Notes under the pieces: model-generated
Database searches by the model: none
What the model saw: only the letters and a program-made list of their open reading frames with translations
Told to the model about the DNA's origin: nothing
Assembly (NCBI GenBank): GCA_012845835.1
Contig: JABAKD010000021.1
Coordinates: forward strand, 2,461,706-2,525,705
Direction of reading: 5' to 3'
Length of the DNA: 64,000 nt
DNA from: Undaria pinnatifida
Taxonomy: Eukaryota; Sar; Phaeophyceae; Laminariales; Alariaceae
Made by a program: the position numbers and the translations under genes
In this document: positions 31,846 through 43,189 of the stretch, piece by piece
How positions within the stretch are numbered: position 1 is the stretch's first letter
Layout of the letters: each line of letters starts with the position of its first letter

Positions 31846-32960
31846 CAGTACTCACTCGCTACTTTCTGCAACGCCCGTGTAACAGCAATCCGGTTCCCCC
31901 CACGCACACTCGAAAGGTACCGCCACGCTGCTACCCACCCGCGAACATCATCGCTCTGCCACCGAGCACGGCTACCGTGCCCGGACTGGCTGGAGCACGC
32001 TCGGTCCTGTTTCTGAGACACCCCGGCGCCACCGCGCGCTGTGCTCACCCCAACGTCCGCGAGGCGAGGGCCAGAACTTCCTTCGTGAACTGGCATTTGC
32101 CTCGAAGGCTCGACCCCCATAACTTCCTCCACGAACACACACAGACCTACTAGCGAGACGGCCCACTTTCTTGGTGCCCCGAAAAACACTCGCTCTGGTT
32201 CCATCATGCACTCGAACCGATAATCATGATCTTGCAGAAACAACAGTAACTCACTCGCTACTTTCTGCAACGCCCGTGTAACAGCTATCCGGTTCCCCCC
32301 ACGCACACTCGAAAGGTACCGCCACGCTGCTACCCACCCGCGAACATCATCGCTCTGCCACCGAGCACGGCTACCGTGCCCGGACTGGCTGGGGCACGCT
32401 CGGTCCTGTTTCTGAGACACCCCGGCGCCACCGCGCGCTGTGCTCACCCCAACGTCCGCGAGGCGAGGGCCAGAACTTCCTTCGTGAACTGGCATTTGCC
32501 GCGAAGGCTCGACCCCCATAACTTCCTCTACGGACATACTAGCGAGACGCCCCACTTTCTTGGTGCCCCGAAAACACTCGCTCTGGTTCCATCATGCACT
32601 CGAACCGATAATCGTGATCTTGCAGAAACAACAGTAACTCACTCGCTACTTTCTGCAACGCCCGTGTAACAGCTATTCGGTTCCCCCCACGCACACTCGA
32701 AAGGTACCGCCACGCTGCTACCCACCCGCAAACATCATCGCTCTGCCACCGAGCACGGCTACCGTGCCCGGACTGGCTGGGGCACGCTCGGTCCTGTTTC
32801 TGAGACACCCCGGCGCCACCGCGCGCTGTGCTCACCCCAACGTCCGCGAGGCGAGGGCCAGAACTTCCTTCGTGAACTGGCATTTGCCGCGAAGGCTCGA
32901 CCCCCATAACTTCCTCTACGGACACACACAGACCTACTAGCGAGACGCCCCACTTCCCTT
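31777..32960. repeat. 388/398-bp tandem repeat in the 5' coding region of the DIRS-type element, 3 units
   Basis: The anchor ttccatcatgcactcgaacc is at 31,801, 32,199 and 32,587 (periods 398 and 388; the difference is a 10-bp indel in an acacacagacc-type stretch). Units are about 98% identical. Neither period is a multiple of 3, so adjacent units are read in different frames. The unit spans the end of the Gag-like region and the start of the RT frame. Confidence 0.9.
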
Positions 32961-33271
32961 CCCTGAGCACACCTGATTTTGTCGATCCCACCGACCCCAG
33001 CATGACGAGCTGTGCGTTCCTCGCTCCCGCCTTGCCCTGTCCTGCCCCTGAGGTCGGCCCCGCCCGCAAGCGAGGCCCGCACCTCTATTCGCCGCGCGAA
33101 GCCTCCGCACCGGCTACCGACCCTTCCCCCTGAGCGCCCGCCGCCGATCTCCCCGCAGCCGCCGACCCCCCTGCTTTGCTTTGGTAGCCGCTCCCTTTCC
33201 AGCGCCGCCCCCCGACTTGCTGGCTCCCTCGTGTGTGAACAGTCAGGGGTCACCAAAAATGCGCCAACCAA
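31806..33271 (-). pseudogene. Gag-like / ORF1 region of the DIRS-type element, expanded by tandem repeats
   Basis: Minus frames 33,271-32,759, 33,069-32,539 and 32,555-31,806. The first (VGAFLVTPDCSHTREPAS, then Arg/Gly-rich sequence) may be the start of ORF1. The repeated peptide includes WQSDDVRGWVAAWRYLSS, then an RGGNRIAVTRALQKVASE segment, then FLQDHDYRFECMMEPE. In complete relatives such a segment would be present once and lead into RT. Here it is triplicated and frame-shifted. I recognise no zinc knuckle. Function as a nucleic-acid-binding Gag analogue is inferred from position only. Confidence 0.5.
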
Positions 33272-33299
33272 AGCACACCTTGTCCACTCTGGCCACTTT

Positions 33300-33569
33300 A
33301 ACCACTGGCTAGCCAGTCACTATTCTTGCGTAGCTGCCGCCGTCCGCTTCCTCCACTGCACGCTGTCTTTGAGTCGTGCGATCAGGCGGCCCTACGTGTA
33401 CCCCTTCTGCTGTACGTATTGTATACTCCCACAACAGCAGCAAGGAGAAGACTGCTCAAAGGTTGACTGTGTCCTCGGTACAATACGTCACGATAACCAA
33501 TCATGGAAGAACACCTCAATTCTCACTTTCCAACAAAATCCAGATTGCGTCTGCGACCCAATCTTCCAC
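33300..33569 (-). repeat. Split direct repeat A1 (element 5' end)
   Basis: 270-bp partner of A2. The outer edge is cccaatcttccac at 33,569. The flank (gtttctcttaataat onward) resembles the reverse complement of 34,825-34,860, so the element landed in repeated DNA. Confidence 0.9.
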
Positions 33570-33573
33570 GTTT

Positions 33574-33715
33574 CTCTTAATAATACCGCATTCGAGAATG
33601 AAAGTCGGCTACTACTCCCCCCTCCCCCCCAAAAAAATTTACATATATATATATAATAATACTAAAAACCCTGTGGGACACCAAATTGATACGCTGTCAC
33701 TCTAACATTTTATCA
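33574..33715 (-). repeat. Repeat inverted relative to 34,720-34,860
   Basis: The reverse complement reads gagtgacagcgtatcaattt, then a T/G tract, then tagccgact, aligning with 34,728-34,840 (ggtgacagcgtatcaatttg; T26G7; tagccgact). A possible retroposed unit with a homopolymer tail. Confidence 0.65.
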
Positions 33716-33719
33716 GGAG

Positions 33720-34560
33720 GTGTGAGTTCGACGAATTTCGGGTCAATAGTCATTGTTTGGTGGTCCACAACCCAAGGAATAGTGCGCAGGCACACAAACT
33801 GCTCTGCGGATCATTTTGCTGAATGTGGCAGTGGTGCAGTACTAAACTGGACTATTATGGTGATTTTTCCGGCACCACGGTACGACGAGCTATGCCACGA
33901 TATAACCAAAACACGTTAATAATGCCAGTTTCTGCTGTTGTTATCGCTACCGGCGCACGTAATCACCTGATCACCGCTTGTCGATTATTTTCTGCATGCA
34001 ATGAGGGTTGTTCGACTCAGGGGATAGATTCCCTGGTAGGAGCGACTACAGTTTGAAAACCTAACCAAGTATTACGTCGACAGTTCATGCGGGTGCACAC
34101 CAGGAAGAAGAGAGAACGAATCACCAAGGAAGGAGAGGTGAACGAAGAACACCTGGTGTTTCTGAAGAGGTATAGAATCGTTGGTACGACGGGAGGGAGG
34201 GGATAAGGAAGGTGGGACGGGAAAGAGGGAATGAGAGAAAAGCCTGAAAGCTGGCGGCGGGTAGTTGATGAAGATGGAGAGACAGACAGGAAAGAGATGA
34301 GCTAGATTGGATGACGACTCGTTTGGCCCTTTTCCTTGTTTGTGTTCAGAAACTTGACGAGACATCATCAGGAACTTGAAATTCTTGCTTGCCCTTCGTG
34401 GAACCCAGCATATTCTTACCTTTTCAGTCTACGTATATCAATTTCCTGGAACAAACAGGAGTGTTTAGCCTTGGTTTGCCTTGTTTTGAGGTCAGTACTT
34501 TTCCACGTCCGACGTGATCGAAAGTTCCGAAAATAGTGTCGTTTTGCAAATGTGTTGTTA
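33720..34560. other. No gene recognised
   Basis: A short R1-type end motif (gtgagttcgacgaatttcgg) is at 33,722. The rest holds no recognisable gene; 34,080-34,330 is purine-rich. Confidence 0.35.
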
Positions 34561-34564
34561 ATAT

Positions 34565-34715
34565 ATCTACACTGTAGTTGCAAGGGGAGTCGCCGACCTA
34601 TATCTCCACACAACCCGTAATACGCGCGATCGGACTATCACAAACAGCTTACAAGGATGAGCTTCGACAAAATATTCGATCTCACAGCTGGTGGAGTGTA
34701 TTTTTATTTTTATAA
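34565..34715 (+). repeat. Repeat family R1, terminal segment
   Basis: tgcaaggggagtcgccgacc, then cgcgcgatcggactatcaca, then attcgatctcacagctggtg. Tail module only. Confidence 0.75.
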
Positions 34716-34727
34716 TAATATTAAACT

Positions 34728-34810
34728 AGGGTGACAGCGTATCAATTTGGAACCGTGGGTTCGTGTCCGACAAAGGCTTTTTTTTTTTTTTTTTTTTTTT
34801 TTTGGGGGGG
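34728..34810 (+). repeat. tRNA-like 3' half with T26G7 tail
   Basis: Contains gtgggttcgtgtccgac, a B-box-like motif, followed by about 26 T and 7 G. The inverted relative at 33,574-33,715 shares the body but not the exact tail. May be a truncated tRNA-derived unit; the A box is not convincing. Confidence 0.4.
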
Positions 34811-35073
34811 GGTAGCCGACTTTAATTTTCGAATGCTGTATTAAGAGTATGGAGAATTTTATTTGTTGTTTTCAAGCAAGCAGTTGCGTTGACATATACT
34901 ACCCGGCTTGATGTGGAGGGAAAGAGCACCACTCGGCGATCATCTATTACACGCTACGGAATGTTTTCATGAGCACCACTAACAAGAGCACCAGACAGAC
35001 ATGGACGCGACATCTACAGGACCACAACATCTTCGACGACAGTAGGGAGAAAACAGAGCGTACATTCGTACAC

Positions 35074-35690
35074 TAGATTATAACAATGTATGTGAAAAAG
35101 AAGTACAGACAGTTATGATAACACTGCGGTAGACCACACTACCTACCTATTACGCAGGGTATTTCGTGCCTCCGGCCGTTTGCATGATCGCCTGACAACC
35201 TCTACCAAACGAAGTAGCATATGCCTAACAAAGTAAAGTCACCCTCGCGTTCAATGGTGGTGACATCGCATGCCCACGTCACCTCGCTTGGTGTATTTGT
35301 AAGATGTATCTCTCTCTTGGATTTATGGACGTCAGAGCCCCACATCGGCACGGCAAAGATCATAGGCGTAGAATCGTATATGTGAGACAAAAAAAATGTG
35401 AACAGGAGCTACAGACAGATATGCTAAAATTGCGATAAACCGCACTAACTACCAGCTTATTACGTAAGGTATTCCGTACATACCGTCTGCATGATCGCCT
35501 CCCAACCGATCCCAAGCAAAGTATGACTAACGAAGTAACGTAATTGAGCGCGTGTACACTAAGCGTTCCTTTCAAAGCAATAACGATTCGCATCTCTCCC
35601 TTTCGATCTCAATGTCGGTCACATTGCATGACGACATCACCTGGCCTATTGTGTATTTGGCAATATGTATCTCATTTAATAATTGGTGAT
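35074..35690. repeat. Diverged tandem duplication (about 306 bp)
   Basis: tacagacag(t/a)tatg is at 35,103 and 35,409 (306 bp apart). Further pairs are ttgcatgatcgcct/ctgcatgatcgcct, cattacgc-/ttattacgt-aaggtatt and gtgtatttg. About 70-75% alike with indels. No coding call. Confidence 0.65.
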
Positions 35691-35864
35691 GTCCTAAAGT
35701 AATGGTATCCACATGATTGTACCTATCAATTGAAGTATTCTATCTTTCGATCCATGTACAATAACAAATTATGAAGCTTTCAACACGTTGTTTACTACAC
35801 CTAAGAACTGGGTTGCATACCACATGTAACATCAAACCTTCTAGAAAAAAACATTACCAGGCGG

Positions 35865-36450
35865 GTGATACAAAGAGGTGTCTTCTTACTAAAACCGTCC
35901 GATTCGTCCCCTTTAAGGGTTTATAGTTTCCGCGCACATATTGTTATCCCCCTCCCCCCGATCCCTCTTGTTCAAACGCCCCACGTGGCACCTAAAATCA
36001 AAATATACCAGAGTAGTAAACACTTCCAGCCAGCTGATGTCATCTCATTATTTTCTAGCTATCCATGCCGTAGCTCCAACTCATCTCCGCCCTCCCTCCC
36101 CCCCCCCCGCCCCCTTTTGTTACCCGCCCAGTTCGTTCAAACGCCCCACTTACAATCGAAATAGGCCAGAGTAATAAACACTTCTAAGCAATTGATATCA
36201 CGTCATTATCTTTCCAGCCATTCATGAGGTAGCTTCCATTCATCCCCCCCTCCCCCCTCCATCGCACCCTCCTTCCCCACACCCCGCAAGATTGCCTAGA
36301 CCCAGAACCGCGCGTATAGCAAGCCACTACGTATATGATTAATACGCGCGATCGCAGGATCACACAAAATGTTGCGAAAATCAGTGTCGACCAAATCCTT
36401 CATCTCATTGCTGGAGGAGTGTGTTTGAATATAATATGTGACCTAAACCG
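35865..36450 (+). repeat. R1-type head and tail fragments with a second repeated unit
   Basis: An R1 head (aaaaccgtccgattcgtccc) at 35,881 and a tail-like end (tacgcgcgatcgcaggatca, then ctcattgctggaggagtgtg) at 36,340-36,425. Between them a distinct unit (caaacgccccac, then agagtaataaacacttc, then cattat) occurs at about 35,968-36,110 and 36,133-36,250, with a third copy at 36,518-36,640. C-tracts separate the units. Confidence 0.65.
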
Positions 36451-36517
36451 CTCGAAAACCCTCCCCTTCCCCCCCCCCCCCCCCCCATTTTTTTTTTCTT
36501 TTTTCGCTCTCTCTTGG

Positions 36518-36735
36518 TAAAACGCCCGACCTAATATCGAAATCCGCAAGAGTAATAAACGTTTCCGCGTCCTGGATATGACCTCATTATTATTTCAGAG
36601 CCGCCCATGCCACTGCTGCAACCCCCCCCCCCCGCCCCTCCCTGCCCCCAATGCCCCCTCCTTCCCAACCACCCGCACCATCGCCTAGACCTAGCACCAT
36701 GCGAATAGCAAACCCCTACATCTATGCGACCTAAA
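36518..36735 (+). repeat. Third copy of the 36.1-kb unit
   Basis: Matches 36,133-36,340 through aaaacgcccgacc, gagtaataaacg, gcctagaccta, and atagcaaaccc, with C-tracts between blocks. Confidence 0.6.
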
Positions 36736-36774
36736 GCCCTCCCCCCGCCCCTCCGGCACATCCCCCCCCCCCCC

Positions 36775-37210
36775 TCCCCCACCAGAAGGACTTATAGTTT
36801 CCACGCAAGAATTAACCTGCCCCACCCGTCCCCTCCTCCCCCTCCCCCCCTCCCGCCCCGCTTTTGATCAAAATCAGGCCCCCACGTCCTTCAAAAATCT
36901 TCCCTCCCCTCACCGGTTAATCGACGTACATGATCCACTTGATAAAGTGATTCATATATTCCCTTCCACACGTGTCAGTTTTTGTCCCCCTCAAAAACGG
37001 GTTTTATAGTTTCCGCGCACAGACTGACTAACATCACGCTGTCGACCCTGATAGCAACATGTTGTTGCAAGGGGAGTCGCCGACCTATATCCTTAATGAG
37101 GACACACAACCCGTAACACGCGCGATCGGAGTATCACACACAGCTTACAAAGATGAGTTTCGACAAAATCTTTGATCTCACAGCTGGAGTGTATCTTCAT
37201 TTTTTGTAAT
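36775..37210 (+). repeat. Repeat family R1, near-complete copy
   Basis: Partial head (tatagtttccacgca), C-rich linker, gcttttgatcaaaatcaggc, then a full tail ending tctcacagctggagtgtat at 37,195. Confidence 0.8.
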
Positions 37211-37545
37211 ATAAGATAACGAATGATATTCTGTAATCGTACTTTTCCCGATAATATGAAGGCCGGGGGAAAGAAAAAACAAAATATACCACCTACCATA
37301 CATATGATAGATAAGCATACTGGAACTACACTAATAATAACATTTTAAAAATAGATGTGATGTTAGATCTAGCTCTAAATTCCCCTCCTAAATAAAGTAA
37401 AAATACATTATAGTGGACAAGAAATAGGACCCTCCCAGTAAAAACTCACTTACTTATCTAGTGTATCACAAGTTCCAACAACGCGGCTTGCAAAGATGAG
37501 TATTGACCTGAAATCCGTCGAACTCACGGCTGACGTAATTTTTTT
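37210..37545 (-). repeat. Repeat block inverted relative to 27,540-27,891
   Basis: See 27,540. It ends at 37,495-37,540 in an inverted R1 end (ttgcaaagatgagtattgac, then gtcgaactcacggctgacg), so it lies between two R1 termini in this copy. Confidence 0.7.
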
Positions 37546-38655
37546 TTTAAACTATAGCTACCAGTGTATTTTTGTGTCTTGCTCAAATTTCCTTAGGCCA
37601 AGGCTGATCAGAATCAACGGATTTTTACACCTGTTTCCCGGAAGTTTATATTGTCCCGTGTGCTGAAGTATAGAGGCCATAATAGGCAGGGGGGGGGGGG
37701 GGGGGCAAGGCTAGCCACGACCATCTGGAACCCTAATCCTAACCCCAAGTCATGAACATGGTGTGGTGATGAGTGCTGGGATAGTTTGGCTTGTGAGAGT
37801 GCGGCCGTCATGGAGCCTGTTCTTCGGCCGTCATAGATGCCGTCATTTGGCGGTCGTGGATGCTGTGCTTGAGAAAGGGACACCACTCATGGGCATTTCT
37901 CGTCTAAAACGAGTTACTATGTAGTATCAAGCTGCCCTCACGTAGGCAACAACCACGTATGCCTGACTTTAAATCGGCAACTTGGCCCTGCTTCCGGCAC
38001 TCCTTCTTCTGTGAACCCTTCTTGCCTACTCCCTTGCTGTCATGCTGCCGGTTTCACAAGTTTCGCCCCCCAGCAGGCCTGACACCGTCCTGGTCGGAAG
38101 ATGGAGAGCGGGAATTCATGCGGTGATGATCAGCAAGGTGGGCGTCGTTTTACTGTAAAATTTGTGTTGCGCGGTAGCAAGGCTCCTAACTTGTTAGAAA
38201 TGCGATAACTGGCCGATGACGGTCTTTAGAGGCTCGTGCCGAGACGAGCTCCAGCCTGATTGATGATGGTTTACACTATGGTGAATCACTTTATATGACC
38301 TCTCGTTGGGCCAGAGAAAACGCACATGCCACTCTGAACTGTCCAAGTTCAAATGCAGATGGGAAAAGTGAACTCGATATGCAAGCGCTCGTGCTTTTCC
38401 CTTCTTGCGGTAAAAAATTGGGGTCGATACACTATTATTCTATTCTGAGTTAGACAAAATTAGGGTCGATACTCATGGTGATATTATTGTGATATTGTTG
38501 CTTGCTGTATTGTCGAACTACCGCAGCTGCCGCTCCATCCACCTGTCGTTAAAATTACACGTACTAAATGAGATTTCTTAAGTGGTTCTGCTGACGATCT
38601 GTTCTTCGTCGTAATGCGCCGGTTTACAATAAATCATTGCTGTGGGGTATAATAG
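37546..38655. other. No gene recognised
   Basis: G17-type tract at 37,690-37,706, otherwise mixed sequence. A short R1-end echo (gttagacaaaattagggtcg) is at 38,448. No gene supported. Confidence 0.35.
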
Positions 38656-38659
38656 TAAA

Positions 38660-38905
38660 TAGAATCACACGCCACCTGTGAGATGGACGATTTTATCCCA
38701 ACTCATATCTGCAAGCTATCTGCGATATTTCGATCGCGCGTACTACTGGGGGTGTGCCCTCTTTATTGATGTAGGTCGGCGACCCCCCTTACAAGTGGCT
38801 TGTAGCACGGTCAACGGGGTGAAGCTAATCAATCTGTGCACGGGAAGTGTAGATCAACTTCTTGAGGTTGAACTAATCTGACAGGTGTGGAATGCACCAG
38901 CAGTA
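38660..38905 (-). repeat. Repeat family R1, diverged inverted copy
   Basis: actcatatctgcaagctatc, then cgatcgcgcgtactac, then taggtcggcgacccccctta, then gtcaacggggtga. The same block order as other inverted R1 tails but more diverged. Confidence 0.65.
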
Positions 38906-39420
38906 CATTTTCTATACCCGGTGGTCGTATGACCGGTGGGGGCGGGGGCGCGGGTGAAGGGGGAACATGTAGCATAAATTTATAGGAGCTTACTGCCGGC
39001 GTGATCATAGTAGGCGATTGTGGGGGCGACGGGAGCGGGGTTAACTGGAACTTGAAGACCTTATCAATGACATAGAGCTACCACGCACATGGGTGGCTCG
39101 AGAATATTGCACCTAATTTCAGCCTCCAATTATCATCATTCGTTATCGGCGAGTTCAAAAATATCAGCGAAATCCTATTTTTTTTCATATTATTAATTAG
39201 TTTGGTTGGTTTCTTCCCTATCTTTTGGTTCGAACCTCGGTTCATGTAAACATTATCCGTTCCTCTAAAAAAAAAAATTGTAACGTTGCATCTCTTATAC
39301 CGGCTTCGAGCCAAGTGAAAATGTTATGGTTTTGTGCACGTTTTTGTGAAATCGCTGGTTGGTTGCATTTGTTGTTGTTGAATTGCCGCAGCTGCCGCTC
39401 CCGCTGTCGCCAAAATTACA

Positions 39421-39560
39421 GACCAAAATTACCCTGCGGGGGGTCACATTTGGGTCCTATTTGGCTCGCAGTCAATAGACTAGAGTAAGTGACCCCCCGG
39501 TTCCTTTGCGATTTAAATATTTTGCACTGTTTTAATTCTGCGATACATATACTTCGAAAG
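39421..39560 (+). repeat. MITE family M1, probable truncated copy
   Basis: Starts gaccaaaattaccctgcggg and carries a gtgaccccccggttcctttg segment like the copy at 43,992-44,275 (gtgacccctcggctcctttc). The other terminus was not found. Confidence 0.45.
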
Positions 39561-40995
39561 TATATAGTCTATAGTCTAATATTCCGCAATTTAATTGTGT
39601 AATGCGTTAGGGGTGCGGTGCATTATTGATGGCGGCGGGTATCCTATCAACTACGGCATAGAGTTCCACCGTTCCCACAACTAACCAACTCGCGGCTACA
39701 AACTACAGCGGATGCTCTCTACAGTTTTGCCTGCACGATACGAACCGCACGTTAATCGTGAGCAAAGACCATCACGCCTGCTGTCTGGAGTGCTGTTAGA
39801 GTGACGACCGGCCGGCATGTAATGGACCGAACCTGGCATGTTTGCCTAGGGGACCGGTGCTTTTAGCGGGCAGAATCGAGTATTTTTACTAGAGGACCGG
39901 TGCGTTAACGGGTCGCATCGAGCGTTGTTTCGAGGAGACGGGTTTCATTACTCGAAACAATGGCGAATTGACCTTTGCATAGCTTGTACTCTACTGTATT
40001 TTGGTTCTGGAATATTTTGTACGCGGTACGAAGACGAACTGGCAGGAAACATAGCTGGTACGAAATCGTATTAAAAACAGTACAAAAGCAGCGAATTTTG
40101 GTACGGAGTCGTACAGAAAACAAGCCAAACAGCGACATTTGCACGACTTCGTATCAAAGGTGGCTGTTTAAAATTAACCGGTCCCCCTAGCAAAAATACT
40201 CGGTTCGGCCCCCTAGTGCACCGCCCCCCTAAGCACTAATCCTACGTTCAGTCCCAAAATGCACCGACCCCCTAGCGCAATACAACGGCTCGGTGAGCCG
40301 CGCTCCAACCAAAAACATGCACAACACGTTTTTTCGTTCGTTAGGGTAGATATTCGCTCGTGCGAGCGGCCCAACTCCGTACGTAATACTAATAGTAAAA
40401 ATAGCGGGATTCCACTCTCCCTACTACTGTGAAGTTGGCCTAGACACGAACACAAAAGACAGCCATTCCACGGGACGGGTGCAGACGAAAAAATAACCCA
40501 GCTCCTAAAAACTTTGAGCTAGCTCAATATCTCATCCGATACAACATGATTTCGAAGGCGTTCGTTCGCGCAACCCGACTAAGCTTCTACCCCCTAGCGC
40601 TAAAGCAAATTACACACGTGAAACTGTTGGACCACTAGCCGTCAGTTCCTCGAATGGTTGAGAAACTCTGCCGGCCGGAAATGTTTGTGACTAAATATTG
40701 CAACCACTACCGTAATGGGGTGACTCAAGATGTGTACGGGTGCTGCTTCCGCCGTCGTTGTCCGTGTTGGTGTGCCGGATGACCCAGTTTGTTGCTGCTG
40801 TAGTTTGTTGCACCTGATTCCAACCTTTCTTTCTCCCGCTCCAGACACGATCTATACATATTCAATGTACCCCTCGGCAGCTACCCGCAGTGCTGTCGGC
40901 AGCCCGCAGAAGGTAAAGACCTCCATTGGTATAGAGTATATGTATAATTGAATTTGCTGGAGCACACGAAGAAAGCAAAGTACACCAAACGGGGT
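39561..40995. other. No gene recognised
   Basis: Contains repeated phrases of the form gaccggtgc, gcgggtcg and ccccctagcgc at 39,840-39,930 and 40,170-40,290. No ORF has a recognisable domain. Confidence 0.35.
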
Positions 40996-40999
40996 TTGG

Positions 41000-41130
41000 G
41001 GCCTCCAGTCTTATCGCAAGTTGGGACCGCCAATCATATCAATTGGTCTAACCTACCATCTCGGTACAAATATGTGCAGTCACACCTGCCATGTAGTCAA
41101 GTTTCCAGTAGACAACCTCATATCGTACGC
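41000..41130 (+). repeat. Dispersed repeat, partner of 48,850-48,985
   Basis: ttgggaccgccaatcatatcaat and ttgggaccaccaatcatgtcaat-type starts are followed by matching accatct/tgtcatctc and tgcagtca(c/t)acct blocks. Diverged pair. Confidence 0.55.
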
Positions 41131-43180
41131 CAGGGCTGTCAAGAAGCCACACTGTGAGCGCGTTGAGACGACCGTCCGCAAACGACGCCTCCTGTGTGAG
41201 GAAGCAGGACAACGGACGACCAATAAGCTGCTGGTTCATCGTGCGGTGTTGAGGACGATGCCTGGTGGGAGAGAACCCGAGACCATGCCGAGCGGAAAAT
41301 GACCGGGCCTGATATCTAGCAGTCGATATCAGGGAATTCAGAGCCACCGAGAGGTCCACGGAATACTTCCCATTTCCTGTTCTGTGTAGAAACTGTGCTA
41401 TGGCCAAGGGCCGCTAAGAAGAGAGAGAACTGGTACCGGGGGGTCGTTAACGAGGCGAACCGTTTCATGACGAGATACCACGGGGGCTAAGCGGAGAAGA
41501 GCTGGTTACGACACGAAGCAGAGGTCGCCAAGAGCACTAAAAAGCGAAAACCCAGGGGACGGGGGGTGGGGGGAGAGCCGTACTTATTCAGCCTTCGGCG
41601 AATGCAGAAAGGAAACGGTAAATCGTGTAGCAGGGTACCGATTCGACTCATAAATGGAGCGTGTGCTACTGTAGCCCTGAGCCCTACAGTAAGTGTGGTG
41701 GCTTTCGCCTTGTTTGTTATCGTGAAGTTCAATAGGGGGGGGGGCAGGCTGAAGGGGCAGGAATGACACATACATGTTGTTTTGCTTGTGTTTTTGTTAT
41801 TTTTGTTCTTTGTTTTACTCCCTTATTTATCCTCACCGCCGGCCTTATGCCAGCATCTTCTCCCTCTTATTCGTGTTGTTTCGTCCGCGCGACAGCCATC
41901 TGTTCCTCTTCAGCACGTATGCTGCTCTTCTGGCAGCCTTTCTGGTGATTCTTGCACCAATTCCTTCAGAACCCCCGTCGTTTTTCTTTCTCCCCACTTT
42001 TTTTTTATGGTCTGGCTTGTTTCGTTGTGTTCTCGTACCCCGTCCGGAATCTTTTCGCTGGCTTCACATCGAATAATATTGCGGTGGTTTTATTTACTCT
42101 GTCTCGTAGTCCGTCGTTGCATCTCTCAAAAACGAATAATGGGCGCCGGTACCGGGTGTACTGATGTCGTCGGATGGTAGAAACAACGGTTAAATGGGAG
42201 GTCATCGCACGCAACGGACCTTACACCCAGTAGACCTTTGGTCGATCAGCCTCCCGAATGGTCACATTGTAGGAACGGTGTACGCGTCGTCATAGTACCA
42301 CCATCTGAAAAAACGAAAGCTCGCAATCATATTCATCCCTCAAACGCGCGACATCAAGGTCAAAGCCACACTGGTTTTTCTCCAACGTCCTTCCAGTAGT
42401 CGACATCAACCCTCTCGGACGAAGTGCCCATCAACTGAATGAAACGGGAAGATCGTTTTATCGGCTAAGTGATCAGTCTATCCATGCACGGAATTTAGAT
42501 CTATTCGAAAAATCTCCCAATCCCAACGTCTTGCCCCGACACATAATGAAAATTTATAATGTAACCACCAACTATAATTTACTACAAAAGCCAAGATCAG
42601 TTATCTCGATGCCTACAAGTTATCGATGATGCACCTGGTACATTCTCGATATCGTTAAGAAACAAAACCAACTTTGAATAATGAGCCATATCAGATCAAT
42701 CTTCACCTAAAAGCAGTAGAAGCATCCATAACCGGTGAAACCACTACCAGGTGAGTATCGCTTACAGATACAACCTCCACCACGACGAAAACCAATTTTC
42801 GTCCTCCTCATCTGGTCTATTCGAGTCGTGGCCGTGGCTACGTCGCCCCTTATCCAATTTCCACCTGGGTACTATTCAACGTGTGCTCCTAACAGAGACT
42901 AAGCGAAAAACATCGTTTAGCAACAACGAAACACACAGATGACGGGAATATATATAATGTGTCCCCGATTATAGTCATGGTCTGAAATTTCTGTGCATTT
43001 CATCGAGGAATGGCATAAGACAATGTTGATACCCTAAAGTGTCATACATACTTATTGTGGTCTTGCATCTGTCCGACGTCAAACAGAGCACCCAAACAAG
43101 AACAACAAAATTATGACCCATTCCATCAGATGTACTTCGTACCATTTTAACTCTGAACTATAGCTCCGTTAATCTCCCGT
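41131..43180. other. No gene recognised
   Basis: Short frames in all phases (for example 41,782-42,180 plus, T-rich and hydrophobic) with no domain, start context or homologue that I recognise. A splice-donor-like caggtgagta at 42,749 is isolated. Confidence 0.35.
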
Positions 43181-43189
43181 TCTGTTAAG

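Larger units (their letters stand above)
27892..33569 (-). mobile_element. Ngaro/PAT-like tyrosine-recombinase (DIRS-superfamily) retrotransposon, 5.68 kb
   Basis: Read on the minus strand the order is A1 (33,569-33,300), Gag-like region, RT, RNase H and tyrosine recombinase, then B1 (28,731-28,508), A2 (28,507-28,238), a 122-bp spacer, and B2 (28,115-27,892). A copies are 270 bp and B copies 224 bp; I count one mismatch in each pair. This A1-B1A2-B2 split direct repeat design is the signature of the PAT and Ngaro groups: B1-A2 adjacency provides the template for restoring the ends through a circular intermediate. No LTR, integrase or target duplication is expected, and none is seen. No methyltransferase domain was recognised, which favours Ngaro over PAT. 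The near identity of the repeats implies recent insertion, although three frameshifts break the ORFs. Confidence 0.88.

Noticed and set aside
31806-33271. Possible CRISPR-like array in the three regularly spaced repeats
   Set aside because: Units are long, directly adjacent, nearly identical throughout and coding, with no spacer variation. Tandem duplication explains them.
27880-33580. Target-site duplication for the DIRS-type element
   Set aside because: No convincing direct repeat flanks it, and recombinase-mediated insertion is not expected to produce one.
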